DNA of 64,000 bases from Acheta domesticus (taxonomy: Eukaryota; Arthropoda; Insecta; Orthoptera; Gryllidae), in NCBI GenBank assembly GCA_031308135.1, contig JAHLJT010008756.1, positions 74,817,397-74,881,396 of the forward strand, in the 5' to 3' direction. Shown one piece after another: positions 1 to 11,004 of this stretch. A model generated the notes under the pieces. It was not told the DNA's origin and did not search any database. It saw only the letters and a list, made by a program, of their open reading frames with translations. Made by a program: the position numbers and the translations under genes. Every line of letters starts with the position of its first letter. The first letter of the stretch is position 1.

Positions 1-600
1 GAGTTTTGAGGGTTCAAATAGTGTTATAGTAATCTCTATATAGAAAAGTGGATGCTGTCGACACCGTGAGACCAATCTCCACGAAATCTCGCATTTCTAC
101 ATGTTTTTTCACCGAAAAGGATTATGTGCTGTAAAATCTATTGTAACTCCACTACATGGCGCTGTAGAACAACACTAAATATTTATGTCAAATGCAACCC
201 GCAACACATTCGGGAGTATTTTTAATCCATATCGTTAAAATAACTCCTAAACGAGGCGATCCATGCCTTAAACACTAAAATATTGAGGCCGAAGGCCTCA
301 AATAAACGTTTCGCACACCGTAGTCTACAGGATGAAACCTTCTTGAACATTCTATTACATTTTTGCTGGTCCGGCGCTTCCGGATATTACTTCACCTGCC
401 CAGAGATGTGCAGAATCTGCGATTAAAAATGAGTGAGAAGGACAGAGAGAGGCACAGTCAGACAGGGACAGGGTGAAGGAGAGAGGGAGAGAGAGGCAGT
501 GAGTGGGTGATGGAAGGGGAAAGAGAGAGATGAAGGGCAGAACAACGTCTGCCGGATTTTCCTAGTATTATGTACCTGTTACAAATAATGCGAGAAAATG
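1..600. other. No gene seen; purine-rich GA tract
   Basis: I see no open frame or repeat of known type here. About 430-535 is an irregular GA-rich low-complexity tract (repeated gagag and gacag words). Confidence 0.5.
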
Positions 601-676
601 CGTGTTGTCACTGCAATAGACGTGTGTGAAATATACCAGCCCAACTAATTATTAATGCTTGTGTGTTGATGTGTAG

Positions 677-842
677 GACGGAGGCCGCGGAGCGCCTGCT
701 GCGGGCCGGGGCGGACCCCGCCCAGCTGTACAGCGAGGACGCCGAGGACGCCGGGGCCGGGGCTGGCGCCGGCGCCGCCGAGGACGCGGCGAGCACCGCG
801 CAGTCCGCGCAGGAGGCCGTCGAGAAGTTCGGCCGCCAGGAG
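677..842 (+). CDS. Putative internal exon, alanine/acid-rich protein
   Basis: A GC-rich open segment stands out from AT-rich surroundings. It is preceded by an AG acceptor at 675-676 and read in the frame that gives TEAAERLLRAGADPAQ, then an Ala/Gly/Asp/Glu run, then a helical AQEAVEKFGRQE end. The start resembles the close of an ankyrin repeat (LLRAGADP), but one such motif is not proof. The best 3' boundary is a GC-type donor, AGGAG|GCGAGT at 842/843, which leaves phase 0. The acceptor at 12965 is also phase 0 on the same strand, so the two may splice directly over a 12 kb intron filled with transposons. Protein identity is unknown. The alternative is a GC-rich noncoding segment, but the codon-like composition and splice signals make an exon more likely. 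Confidence 0.45.
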
Positions 843-892
843 GCGAGTCATCCGCGCCTGCGCATCCGCCGTTTCTGCCTCTGGCTCTTACG

Positions 893-1604
893 CAGGGTGG
901 ACCACCTAAGATTGTCATAGCAAACATTTTGAAAACGGTTTGAGGTATCGAGATGCTATTTGCGCCACGTTGTTGCAGATGATGAGGCAAATGACATATT
1001 TCGTTTTCTTGTTAGTACCGTACGTAATTTTTGACACAAATGTTTTTTAAACTGAAGTATATATTTTTTGTCCAGGATTCTAAAGTACTTTAAAAATGAA
1101 ATGCAATGATATAAATATTGTTAATATTCGAAAAGTATTTTTTGCAATTAGAACTTGGTAAACGCCATTCTGCATGCTGCGTGGACAGCTAACCTTGCTG
1201 ACATCGTATACGAGAGTCGACGCATCTTGTCGGAAAACGTTTTCCGACAAGATGCGTCGTCTCACGTATACGATGTCAACAAGGTCAGCTGTTCTTGCGC
1301 GCTGCAGCATGGCGTTTACCAAGTTCTAATTGCACTGTTTTTGCAAAAAATACTTTTCGAATATTAACAATATTTATATCATTGCATTTCATTTTTAAAG
1401 AACTTTAGAATGCTGGAGAAAAAATATACTTCTATTTAAAAAAACACAGTTGTGTCAATATCTCAAAAATTACATACAGTACTAACAAGAAAACGAAATA
1501 TGTTATTTGCCCCGTCCTCTGCAACAACATGGCGCAAATAGCATCTCGAGACATCAAACCGTTTTCAAAATATTTGCTGTGGCCAACTTAGGTGGTCCAG
1601 CCTG
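893..1604. mobile_element. Palindromic fold-back MITE, 712 bp
   Basis: The segment reads almost the same on both strands along its whole length. The ends are near-identical inverted repeats (CAGGGTGGACCACCTAAG at the left, CAGGCTGGACCACCTAAG on the complement at the right). The centre, 1218-1259, is a perfect 42-bp palindrome. Translations of the two strands look alike for this reason and are not genes. The ends resemble Tc1/mariner-type termini; TA can be read near both ends but the duplication is not clean. It lies 50 bp downstream of the putative donor of the first exon. Confidence 0.8.
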
Positions 1605-2890
1605 TATAGTCAAACTGTGGACCTCCTTGAGTTCGAGTGCCGTCGAGAGTGCATTGACGACACTCGCGACATAGCTAATAGTCCAGTCAAATCCTAGAAA
1701 ATTAGATAGTTTTGGTGTAATTTTGAAATTTGGTTCCTAAATGTTTTTGGGCCTCTGAACATGAATATCAGGTTTTACAACAAACATTTTGCCCGGAACA
1801 CCCTTTTTTATGCAAAAAATGTGTAAAACACGATTCTTTTTAGGTTTTTCAAAATAACTAAAAAGCAATCCATTTTTCGTAAATATTGGTCTGTGAAACA
1901 AAAGGCGATAAAATTATGTACATTTAATGTCCGTAAGCTTTTTTTCTTCCAATTAACAGTTAAGCCGTGAGAGCACCGTGAAAACTAGTGAAATAAGCAA
2001 AAAACATGAAAAATCGAGAATTATCACAAATGAATTATCACACTGAAGTCTCAAGATAACTTTAAAACAGTCAATTTTTTGTAAATATAAACTTAATATA
2101 AACTTAATATAAAATACACTTGCCTAAATTTTGTGTGTTTGGATGTTACTTGCAAAATGTGCCTGGATGTTACTGTCAAATTGGCGCTCCACTCAACACA
2201 CCGAGGCATCGGATTTCTTTTGAGTTGTATGGAAAAAAACTGAAATTTTGTTGGCAAAACTGAGATTCGTGTTCAGCCACTTAAAAACACGTAGAATCCC
2301 AACTACAACAAAACTTTCCGCTATTTGCCCTTTCTAAGCAGCATTTATCGGACTACAGCTAGAATTCAGCCGCTGTCTGGAGGACAATTTTATCTGCCGG
2401 CTGCTCCGATCGGTAGTTTTCCATAGTTTCTCCGATCAATACCAGCGAACGCGGGTCTAGGACCCCACCAAACAAGTCACTGATCTTAGAATAAGACCTC
2501 TTGGCAGGGTGGGTCCTCTCAGTTGACACATTGAATGCCGGGAAAACACTGAGAAATAAACGAGGAGATATTTCAAAGAGAAATACGTTTTCATTTAAAA
2601 ATATATCAGTGTTAATGCTATGGCTGTCCCTTTTACGGCATTCCGGAAGGTATTTCGCTGTGTAGACTATCGAATCGGAGCTGAAGTGTGTCAGGTGACG
2701 GTTAGCATAACAGGCATATCAAGACCACGGAAAAGTAACTAGTTCACCAGACTTTTCGAGCCTTCCGTCCAGAGCACCTGCCATGAAAGTTAACGTCTAG
2801 TGCTACAACAGAACGTAAATGCTCGTATTAATCTTAAATTTGTAATTTTCGAAAATTCAGAGAGTTCAACAAAAATGAGACCCATGCCAT
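1605..2890. other. No gene seen; one SINE fragment inside
   Basis: AT-rich sequence with no credible reading frame. The only recognised content is the SINE fragment at 2350-2480, listed separately. Confidence 0.5.
2350..2480 (+). repeat. SINE family A fragment
   Basis: It matches the middle of the SINE at 59200-59788: the same order of a cgctgtctggagg word, a ccggct word and a ccgatcaataccag word. Head and tail are missing. Confidence 0.6.
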
Positions 2891-2894
2891 TCTT

Positions 2895-4455
2895 TTAAGC
2901 ACCCGTTTTTACTTTCACGTATATACGGAGTAAAACACGTAGTGTATAGAAAGTTATGTAATGGTGCGCGAAAAAAAGGCTGATTTCCCAAAGAAAAAAA
3001 TTCATTGCGGGGCCCTGATCACGAAAAATTTGATAAATGTAGTTGCTAAATTAAGAAAAAAATCCCCTAACACGTGGTGTTGCCAGAATTCCTATTTTGT
3101 GGGTCCTTGATACCGAAAAAACAATTGAAAGCAAAATGTTCGTCTGTCCGTCTGTGAATATCACTAGCGCCTAAACCATTCCTGGCATTTCTTTTTCAAA
3201 TTGAAGAAACCCCTGTACATCTGGCCCGAGTCCAAACTTTGAGATTTTGAAAAAGATTCTATAAAACTTGGGGGTACTTTTCATGAAGTCACCTGGACAT
3301 TTTCAAAATTTTCTCAATGACGGCTCCAATTTTTTTAAATTTCTAGTAAGAATAGAATAAAGTACACTTATCATGGTGGCATAGATCCTAATTTCAGGCT
3401 TAAATGAGAATTTTCGAAAATTGCTATAGTTTGACTTTTCTTCGGCCTCTTCCTACAACTACAAAATTAAAGATAGAGATTCAAATAATATTTGTTCTTA
3501 ATAGTGACTTCTTTCTTTAAGGTCAGGTGCATTGTTTTGAAAATTTTAGTAGTTTTCGCACAATATTGCGTGCATTATATGCAATTTTAAAAAAATTACA
3601 AAAACACGATTTTCTCAAAAAACGGCTCCAAATTTTTCTTTAAACTTTTGGTAAGGACAGTTTACTCTATGAGATGACTTAAACGCCATATTTTGCATAT
3701 ATGCTCTATTCTTTTGTTTTTTCAAAAATTACAAAAATGTATTTTTTATTTGTCTCTCACGTCGTTAATATTTACATAAGCGGCGATGTGCTGACATTAT
3801 TGTATTTATGAGTACATGCGCTTAAAATAATGTCATATAAAGTTTCTCCAAAACTGAACCGTTTTCTGCGAGAACTAGCTCAAAATTCCGCATTTTCAGA
3901 AACGCTCGAACGCCATTTTCTCATAAATGGTTCTACATTTTTTTATCCAAACGTTTAGTATGGATAGTTTTTATTGCACTGTTTACGATAACCCAGAATT
4001 AATATTGAAGTATTCTCTTATTTTTTCAAGTATTACACAAATGTAATTTTTTTGAAAGATTCTCACACCGTTAACGTGCACATTTCCAGAAATTTGTAAA
4101 CACTGTTGTATTTGTCAGCTAAAGTGTTTAAAATCATTTCTACTTAAGTTTTTCAAAATCACAAAAGATTCCTGTGAATAAGAGCTTCAAATTTCGAATT
4201 TACCGCTTAAACGCCATTTTTCTAAACACGACTCCAAATTTTTAAAAGAAAATTGCCATTTAGGACTAAGTTTTACTGTTCCTTAATATTCTTAAAATAA
4301 TATTTTCATTCTAGAAACCGAAAAATTAAGAAAATGTCAAAATAATGTACTTTGGGCGGTGATAGATGGCAGCTCGAAAGAGTATGTGGCAAGTCTCCTT
4401 AGCAAGCTGAGACGAATGTAAATAGAAAACTAATACGGGAAAGTCTGTGCCATTC
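2895..4455 (+). repeat. Repeat D copy, near full length
   Basis: Noncoding dispersed repeat shared with 5405-6850, 15090-16435, 31190-31925, 34362-36000, 45375-46009 plus 53373-53935, and 61910-62840. It begins near a tacttt..cgtatata motif, carries a gtccgtctgtgaa-type CCGT/CTGT tract about 270 bp in, and ends near gtgccattctgtagc. Inside are several diverged units with the phrase acggctccaaattttt spaced about 300 bp. No protein is encoded. The CTAG-T ending of several copies hints at a Helitron-like origin; class otherwise unknown. Confidence 0.7.
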
Positions 4456-4489
4456 TGTAGCAGCACTCATTCTATGGAATAAAATTTGA

Positions 4490-5200
4490 AGAAAGAAATT
4501 GGAGCGGTTTTTGAGTAATTTTTTATAGAGAGTGTTAATTTCAAGAACAAATTACGCATATACTACTGTTTCTTCAAAACATACATAATCTTTTTTAAAC
4601 TGAATTTTGGAAACTGACTTCTGTAAGGCAAACATCTCTATCTTCAATTTTATAGTTTTCAGTTTATTTTGTAGTTTTTACTGCCACTTGATACATACGA
4701 GGAGAAAAATACGGAAAAAAATTGAATTGATTTTTGAGAAAAAATTGTGTAAAAGAATAAAAAAGCCTATATTTTGACCAAAATTACACAAACAATTCTC
4801 GTATTTTTGGAAAAATGAAAATGCCCTTACTTCCAAGATCTGTCTTTACAGAACAAATTTCATTAAAAGTCAAAATTCTACCTTCAATATTTTAGTTGTA
4901 GAAATACGCCACTTTTTCACTTCTCGAAAAATCAGGGATTACAACGAACATAAGTAATGAACAAATTTTCACAAGTGACATTTATGATAACCAAGGACAA
5001 AGTTTAATCAAAACATTCGGGAACGTGTTTGGGAAAATTTTGAAAATGATTTAGAGTCTTCAGCTAAGGTAGCTTCAAAATCAAAATATTTGTTTGAAAC
5101 TTCCAGAGTCTCGGATTCGTTTAGATCGATGGTAGAATATCAATTTTGGAGAAAATCGGTTGAACGTTTTAGTCGCTAGCGTTGTTCACAGACAGACGTT
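4490..5200 (-). repeat. Repeat D, partial inverted copy
   Basis: The 5' half of repeat D in reverse orientation, ending at the gctagcg..ttcacagacagacg motif that corresponds to the CCGT-rich part of other copies. It sits between the two long copies that face each other. Confidence 0.55.
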
Positions 5201-5404
5201 TTGCTGTCAGTCGATTTTTCGGTAACAAGGACTCTACAGACGTGGATTCTCGTTACACCACGTGTTACAGGATATTATTTACTATGTGTAGGAAAAGGAT
5301 TTATCCACTTTTTCGTTACCAGCGCTGACATAAAAAGTTTCTCTATCGAAAAATTGAGGCTTTCCTGCGCACGACAATTCTTACATTCACAACGGCGAGA
5401 AAAT

Positions 5405-6850
5405 AAAACTTAGTGGTGCTACAAAATGTCTCGTAAAGGTTTTCTATTTACTTTGGCCTCGACTAGGGGCATCTGTGGGCATATAAAGTGCATTTTTTGA
5501 TATTTTCTTAATTTTTCGATTCCCTAATGGTAGAATGAAAATATTATTTTAAGAATAGTATAGAACAGTAAAGCCTCGTCCTAAATGTTAATTTTCTTTG
5601 AAAAATTAGGAGCCGTTTTTAAGAAAATGGCGTTTATGCGCTACTGTAAATGCGAAATTTGAAGCCTGTTTTCACAGAAACTTTTTGAGTTTTCGGGAAA
5701 CTGTATTGGACATTATTTGAAGCACTTTAACTCACAAATAAAAAAAGTATTTACAAATTGCTGGAGGAGTGCATGTTAACGGTGTGAGAGATCTTTCAAA
5801 AAAATACATTTGTGTAATTTTTGAAAAAAAAACAAAAAAATCTCCAAAATGAAATTAATGTAATATTAAAGAGGGCAATTAGCACTATCCGTTCGAAAAA
5901 TTTGAAGAAAAAAGTTTGGAGCCGTTAATGAGAAAATGGCGTTTGAACGTTTCTGAAACTGTAGAATTTTGAGATAGTTTTCACAGAAAATGGTTGAATT
6001 TTCGAGAAATGTTATATATTATTTAGAGCACATGTACTCATAAATATAATGTAAACAAATCGCTGCTAATGTACATATTAACGACGTAAGACAAGTCAAA
6101 AAATTACATTTTTGTAATTTTTGCAATACAAAAGAATGGAGCTATATGACGTTTATGTCATGTCATAGAGGAAATCCTAACAAACTTTAAAGAAAAAAAT
6201 TGGAGCCGTTTTTGAGAAAATGTAATTTTTGTAATTCTTTTAAAAATTGCACATATTGCACGCAATGTTGCGCGAAAACTACGGAAAATTTTCAAACAAC
6301 GTACGTTAACTTATAATTTTGGAGAACAAATTTCGTTTGAAGGAAAATCTCTATTTTTAATTTTATTATTGTAGGAAGACGCCGAAAAATTCAAACGTTT
6401 GCAATTTTCGAAAATTCAGAGTTAACCGTGAAATTCGAACCTAGAGCACCCCAATAAATGTATTTTACTTTATTCTTAGAAGAAATTATTTAAAGAAAAC
6501 ATTTGGAGCCCTTTTTGAGAAGATTTTGAAAATGTCCCAGGGGCTTTATGTAAAGTATCCCCAAATTTTGAAGAATGCTTTTCAAAATCTCAAAGATTCG
6601 ACTCGAGTCAGATGGACAAGGGTGTCTTCGATTTCGAAAAAAATTCTACGAATGGTTTAGGCGCGAGTGGTGTTCATAGACGCACAGATCGACGGACGGA
6701 CGGACAGTTTGCAAAATAACAACATTTTCGGTATCAGGAGACCCCAAAATGTGCATTACCGTTTAAATCTCGAAATCGATTTTCTGCAGCATTACATAAC
6801 TTACCTTCTGCTCAGTATATACGTATGTATACGCGGAAGAAAAAATCAGG
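5405..6850 (-). repeat. Repeat D copy, inverted relative to 2895-4455
   Basis: It starts at ttagtggtgctacaaaatg (the element's 3' end read backwards) and finishes at the gtatacgtatgtatac-type 5' end near 6825. Together with 2895-4455 it forms a large inverted pair about 3.9 kb across. Confidence 0.7.
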
Positions 6851-6914
6851 ACCTAGGCCTGAGAACACAGCTAGCTGACAAAAGTTGTATTAACTTGACC
6901 TTAAAATGGTGATT

Positions 6915-7000
6915 CATTTATTATTATTAATGTTATTATTAATATTATTACTATGAATTATTAATATTATGAATTATTAATATTATTGTTTTTATTATTT
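6915..7000 (+). repeat. (TTA/ATT)n-rich simple sequence
   Basis: Imperfect run of att/tta trinucleotides, of the kind that flanks the R4/Dong-like elements elsewhere in this window. Confidence 0.6.
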
Positions 7001-7099
7001 TTTTGTGGCAAATTGGCCGTCCAGGACCACGCGGACATACACTTTCACTAGTACTACCGTTCACTTTTACTTTTCGCGGACATACACTTACCGATGGTC

Positions 7100-7350
7100 A
7101 GTTACATTTATCCCGAAGCAAGTGTATGTGACTCTTTTGTGGGGATTAGCATTATGCTGAATCTGATTTTGAACCTCCAGGGTTGCTAGACCTGGGCAGA
7201 TGGAAGATGGAATGACGATGAAAATTAAGGATGAATGGATGACACACATACAAACACACGAATGACCGAGCGGGACTCGAACCTGCGATCCTTCCGATCG
7301 AGATCGCCATGGCACTACTGCCTTAGCAAATTCGGTTATGGATATCGCCA
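7100..7350 (-). repeat. tRNA-derived SINE (family C), copy 1
   Basis: On the minus strand a tRNA-like head with the box-B-type word GGTTCGAGTCCC is followed by a body ending in an aacccTGGAGG-type word that is shared with the next copy. The head lies at about 7262-7345 and the body runs toward lower coordinates. Confidence 0.55.
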
Positions 7351-7407
7351 TTTTTTTTGTTTCGCGAATCGGCCATCATGGGATCACGCGATACGTGCAT
7401 CATACCG

Positions 7408-7548
7408 GGGCTCAGACTTGATTATTGGGATAGGTGCACGTTACCTTTTCTACAGGGCTCAGACTTGATTATTGGGATAGGTGCGCGTTACCTTTTCTAC
7501 AGGGCTCAGACTTGATTATTGGGATAGGTGCGAGTTACCTTTTCTACA
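7408..7548 (+). repeat. 47-bp minisatellite, three copies
   Basis: Three head-to-tail copies of a 47-bp unit beginning gggctcagacttgattattg and ending ttttctaca, starting at 7408, 7455 and 7502. The copies differ at only a few bases, mainly in the tgcNcgtt part. Confidence 0.9.
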
Positions 7549-8005
7549 GGGGGAATCAGCAATTTAATGCTGATTCTATTTTATACCTCATGATTGTTAG
7601 CCCTGGAGGATGAGATGAAATGATGATGATGATTATGATTATGATGAATGATAGATACACACAAGTACAGAGACACACACAATACAACCATGCCTAAGGC
7701 TACTACTACTACTACTACTACTACTATTACCATTTTTGTTGGGTGTGGTGGATTTGGAGGTGGCGCGCGAGGTGCTGAAGGACGTGTCCCACCGCATGGA
7801 GAAGGACCTGCGCAACCTGTGAGACAAAGTGGGCAATGACACACACAACACACCCATACCCGAGGCGGGTCTCGAACACGCGATCCTTTGGTCGGAGACC
7901 GCTGCTGCACTATTGTCTTAGCGAGGCGGAACTCGAACCCGCGAACCTGCGGTCCGAGATCACCTTGACACTACTGGCTTAGCGATCTCGGCCAAGGGGC
8001 CAAAA
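7545..8005 (-). repeat. tRNA-Ser/Leu-like SINE (family C), copy 2
   Basis: On the minus strand 7995 to 7920 reads like a Ser/Leu-type tRNA: TTGGCCGAGATCGCTAAG resembles box A and GGGTTCGAGTTCC resembles box B. A second tRNA-like head follows at about 7910-7845 (GTGTTCGAGACCC). It is a SINE and not a functional tRNA gene, because paired stems and a clean anticodon arm are not evident. The decayed exon copy at 7760-7835 lies within this stretch, so the SINE is either composite or interrupted. Confidence 0.5.
7760..7835 (+). pseudogene. Decayed duplicate of the terminal exon
   Basis: Starting after an AG at 7758-7759, the frame reads VAREVLKDVSHRMEKDLRNL and then a TGA at 7820, where the exon at 12966 has CGG (Arg). 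The upstream intron end (a ttgttgggtgtggtg word) and a trinucleotide microsatellite are shared with the other copy, so intron end and exon were duplicated together. Similarity stops near 7835. The changed acceptor (ttggag instead of ttacag) and the stop argue against function, although the bases CT|GTGAGA could act as a donor just before the stop. Confidence 0.75.
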
Positions 8006-8058
8006 ATTTATTATTATTATCATCTTGTGATTCTCAGCTGCTTGTGCTGGGTTCAATT

Positions 8059-8119
8059 TGCCCAATCCTGCCACGAATAGGAAAGAAATTTGCCCAATCC
8101 TGCCACGAATAGGAAAGAG
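8059..8119. repeat. 32-bp direct duplication
   Basis: The word tgcccaatcctgccacgaat recurs 32 bp later within the 3' UTR of the R4/Dong-like element. Confidence 0.85.
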
Positions 8120-8203
8120 CTCAGTCACTGAGGAGAGAGATTTCACTCTGACCCTCAAGACCAATATGGGAGCCTCATTTGTGTTAGTTCAAGAACTTGC
8201 GAA

Positions 8204-9295
8204 CTATATGACATGTCTGCAGAATCCCTGCTTTCTGTCCGTAGTTAGGATTCGTTGAGGTAATCCCATTAGTTTTAGATTTTTCCTGAAATTTTTTGAG
8301 ATTACACCTTCAGCCGATATAACAAGTGGATATGTTTTTACACTCTGCAGTTTCCACATTTGTTTTATTTCCAGAGCAAGATCTTCATACTTAGTAATTT
8401 TCTCGGTTTCTGTTTTCTTTAGATTGTGTGTCAATGGTACGGCAATATCAACCAGTATAGCTTCTTTCTTATTCCTGTCAATCAAAACTATATCAGGTCT
8501 ATTGAAAGCCACAGTTTTATCTGTAAATATGGGTCTGTCCCAATAAATAATGGTATTATTTGCTTCCATTACTGGTGCTGGGTTGTATTTATAATACGGT
8601 GGAGCTCCACTATTTAACATTCCATGCCTGAGAGCCAATTGTTGATGGACAATCTTAGCTAGTTGGTTGTGTCTGCCCAAGTAAGCGCTGTCGGCAAGTG
8701 CAGTGCAGCCGGCCATTATATGCTCTATTGTTTCACCACTGGTGCCGCATTTCCTGCATTTGTCAACAACGGGCATGTTCATGCAATGTTTTTCATAGTT
8801 TCTAGTTTGGCATACTCTATCTTGGATTGCCATTATAAATCCCTCTGTTTCTGGGTATAAATAGCCGTCTGATAGCCATTGCAGCGACGATGGTGTTTCA
8901 ACATGCGATTCATGAATAGCTTTGGGAAATTTGCCGTGCATTGCCTTTTGTTGCCATTCTTCTAGATCTCCTTGAATCGTCTCTTTTGGTGTTGATTCTG
9001 CTGCAGTTTCCGTTGACCCTGGGCGGGAGGCACTCAAGTTTAGCGGGGTATAACCATCATCTGCTTGTACAGCCATTTTCATTAATTCATCTTCACACGA
9101 GAGTAACTTTTGCTTCATTTTTCTTTCTTGCGTTCTGCAGAGATTTTCAATATTTAGTAGTCCCCTTCCTCCTTCTCTTCGGGGTAGATATAGTCTTTTA
9201 ATAGATGAGTTGGTATGAAGACACCGGAATTTAGTAAGTAGCCTTCTTGTCAATCTATTTAATTCAGCAAGGTACTTGAGAGTTAAACTACTCAC
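8204..9295 (-). pseudogene. R4/Dong-like C-terminal domain: CCHC finger and endonuclease
   Basis: The open frame is about 363 residues. It begins with the NRLTRRLLTKFRCLHTNSSI segment that follows the thumb, then PRREGGRGLLNIENL. A zinc-finger-like C-X2-C-X7-H-X4-C pattern (CRKCGTSGETIEHIMAGC) lies near residue 180-200. The restriction-like endonuclease signature follows: RPDIVLIDRNKKEAILVDIAVP, where the PD, the D and the E/D plus K positions fit PD-(D/E)XK enzymes. It ends at the stop at 8204. A frameshift near 9290 separates it from the reverse transcriptase. Confidence 0.85.
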
Positions 9296-10341
9296 TTGAC
9301 CACTTAAGAATTCCGAAAGAATAGGAAAGTGTAGGAATTGCCCATGAGTTAATTGCTATGAATTGGTTTTTCCCGTTTAATTTAGTGTTCAAGATTTTTG
9401 TAACTCTTGATCTATACTTATCGGTCAGAGCTTTCTTCATGCTAGTGTGGTCTATTCGGTAGCTTTGGGCCATGCCTAAATATTTGTAAACCTCGTCAGG
9501 GGGAAGTTCCTTAATGTCTCTAATTGGTTCATTGTAGCTTTCGATCCTTTTTAATGTCTATTATGGCACATTTGTTTAGTCCAAAAGACATCTTTATATC
9601 TTCACTGAACCCTTTCACTATCTCAATTAAACTGTGTAGTTTGTCTCTGGTCTCTGCATAGAGTTTGAGGTCATCGACATACAACAAATGAGACAGGCGT
9701 AAGTTGTTTCTTTTGATTAATTTGTACCCAATTTTGCTGTTATTAAGCAATTGAGACATAGGGTTCATTGCTAGACAAAACCATAATGGTGACAGTGAAT
9801 CTCCTTGGAACATACCGGTTTTAATATGGGCCACTCCTATGTTTTCCGAACTTATACATATGTTTGTTCTCCATTTCGCCATCATTGCACTAAGAGTACG
9901 TTTAATTTTTGGACATACATCGTATATATCAAGAACCTTTTGCAACCAACTGTGCGGGACAGAATCAAATGCCTTCTGGTAATCTATGTAGCACATATGC
10001 AGATTGTGTCGTCTTTTGTGAACTTGTCCCAAGGTAACTGCGTCAATTGTCAGCTGATGCTTACAACCCATCGATCTTTTGATGCAACCCTTTTGCTCCT
10101 CTTCTAAGACGTGATAGTTCTCGCAGTGTTCGTATATCTTGCTGCTAATTAGCGATGTGAAGAGCTTGTAAACTGTCGATAGGCAGGTGATTGGTCGATG
10201 GTTTTGTGGTTGCATCGTCACCATTTTTCCTTTGCAGATAGGTGTTTCCTTCCATAAGAAAATCAGGAATTGATGTTGGATTTTCTAGGGCTTTGGTGTA
10301 ACAGTCAGCTAGTGACTTGTGAACAGCGGGAAAGTATTTCA
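9288..10341 (-). pseudogene. R4/Dong-like reverse transcriptase core
   Basis: Resumes after the LTR with LKYFPAVHKSLADCYTKAL, shifts frame near 10195-10220, then reads NHRPITCLSTVYKL, the DYQKAFDSVPH motif, the GMFQGDSLSPLWF motif and the catalytic YVDDLKLYAE (about 9655-9690). Another frameshift near 9550 leads to DEVYKYLGMAQ and the thumb region up to YSFGILKWSS at 9290. The catalytic aspartates are intact although the frame is not. It would have synthesised cDNA at the nicked TTA target. Confidence 0.85.
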
Positions 10342-10346
10342 GCCAG

Positions 10347-11000
10347 TGTTGTGTATCTGAAGGAAAATGCGTCCTAAACAGGCAACAACAGTTTATTACA
10401 CACTTGAACATACAGTTTGGTAACCCCGACGGCTCGTGGCCGTTTACATAAGTCGGAACCTTCGGTTCGGTGCGGTGCCGCCGCCGGCAGCTTCCACGAG
10501 GCGTCGGTGCGCTCCCGTGAGGCGCGGTAAGGCTACCAACGCGCCCGAAAACCAGGGGCGCCAGCGTTATCGGCGCAGCGGGGGACACGGTTGCGTGGCC
10601 TCCACGAGTGGTGCCGATATGACGAGCGACCAGAAACGCGGCCGCTATCGAACGCGTGCCCTTAAGACACGCTGCTATAGGCTGTGGGGCCCAGGGGCGA
10701 GCCGACCAAGTATTCGCTGGAATCCTAGCGGAGCCCAACCACAAATCCAAAAGACGTCCGGGGCAAAGCCGGTCCTAAGGCAAAGAACAAAATACAACGT
10801 TAAACACTGTCGGACAATGCTGCGTTAGCTCGGGCTCTCCGCTGTCTCACTGACGCAGCGGTCTCCGCGTTCCCCCTGCCCCAGGTCGCTGCGGTATCCT
10901 TCCGCCGGCCAGCGACCCGGAACTATTTCTCGGGGTGGCAAGCTATGGTGCGCGCTGCATAGCGCGCCCCGTTCAAACTCTCGCCCCTGGATATACAGCA
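10347..11000 (-). mobile_element. Solo LTR inserted in the R4/Dong-like ORF, 654 bp
   Basis: It interrupts the reverse transcriptase between the codons of its NFWLKYFP stretch. The 5-bp target duplication GCCAG is present on both sides (10342-10346 and 11001-11005). The insert begins TG and ends CA, with near-inverted ends TGTTGTGTATC and TGCTGTATATC. Its GC-rich body differs sharply from the host element. On the minus strand an AATAAA near 10390 would be the polyadenylation signal, so the LTR probably reads minus. No internal retrovirus-like genes are present, as expected after LTR-LTR recombination. Confidence 0.65.
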
Positions 11001-11004
11001 GCCA

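Noticed and set aside
1080..1367. Similar peptides on both strands (NAMLQRARTADLVDI and NAILHAAWTANLADI)
   Set aside because: A direct consequence of the palindromic MITE.
7920..7995. A functional tRNA-Ser/Leu gene
   Set aside because: Boxes A and B are present but stems are poorly paired, a second tRNA-like head follows, and the body is shared with another repeat copy, so it is a SINE.
10436..10828. GC-rich open frames on both strands inside the R4/Dong-like element
   Set aside because: They lie within the solo LTR; no motif, and open frames on both strands are expected from the GC-rich composition.
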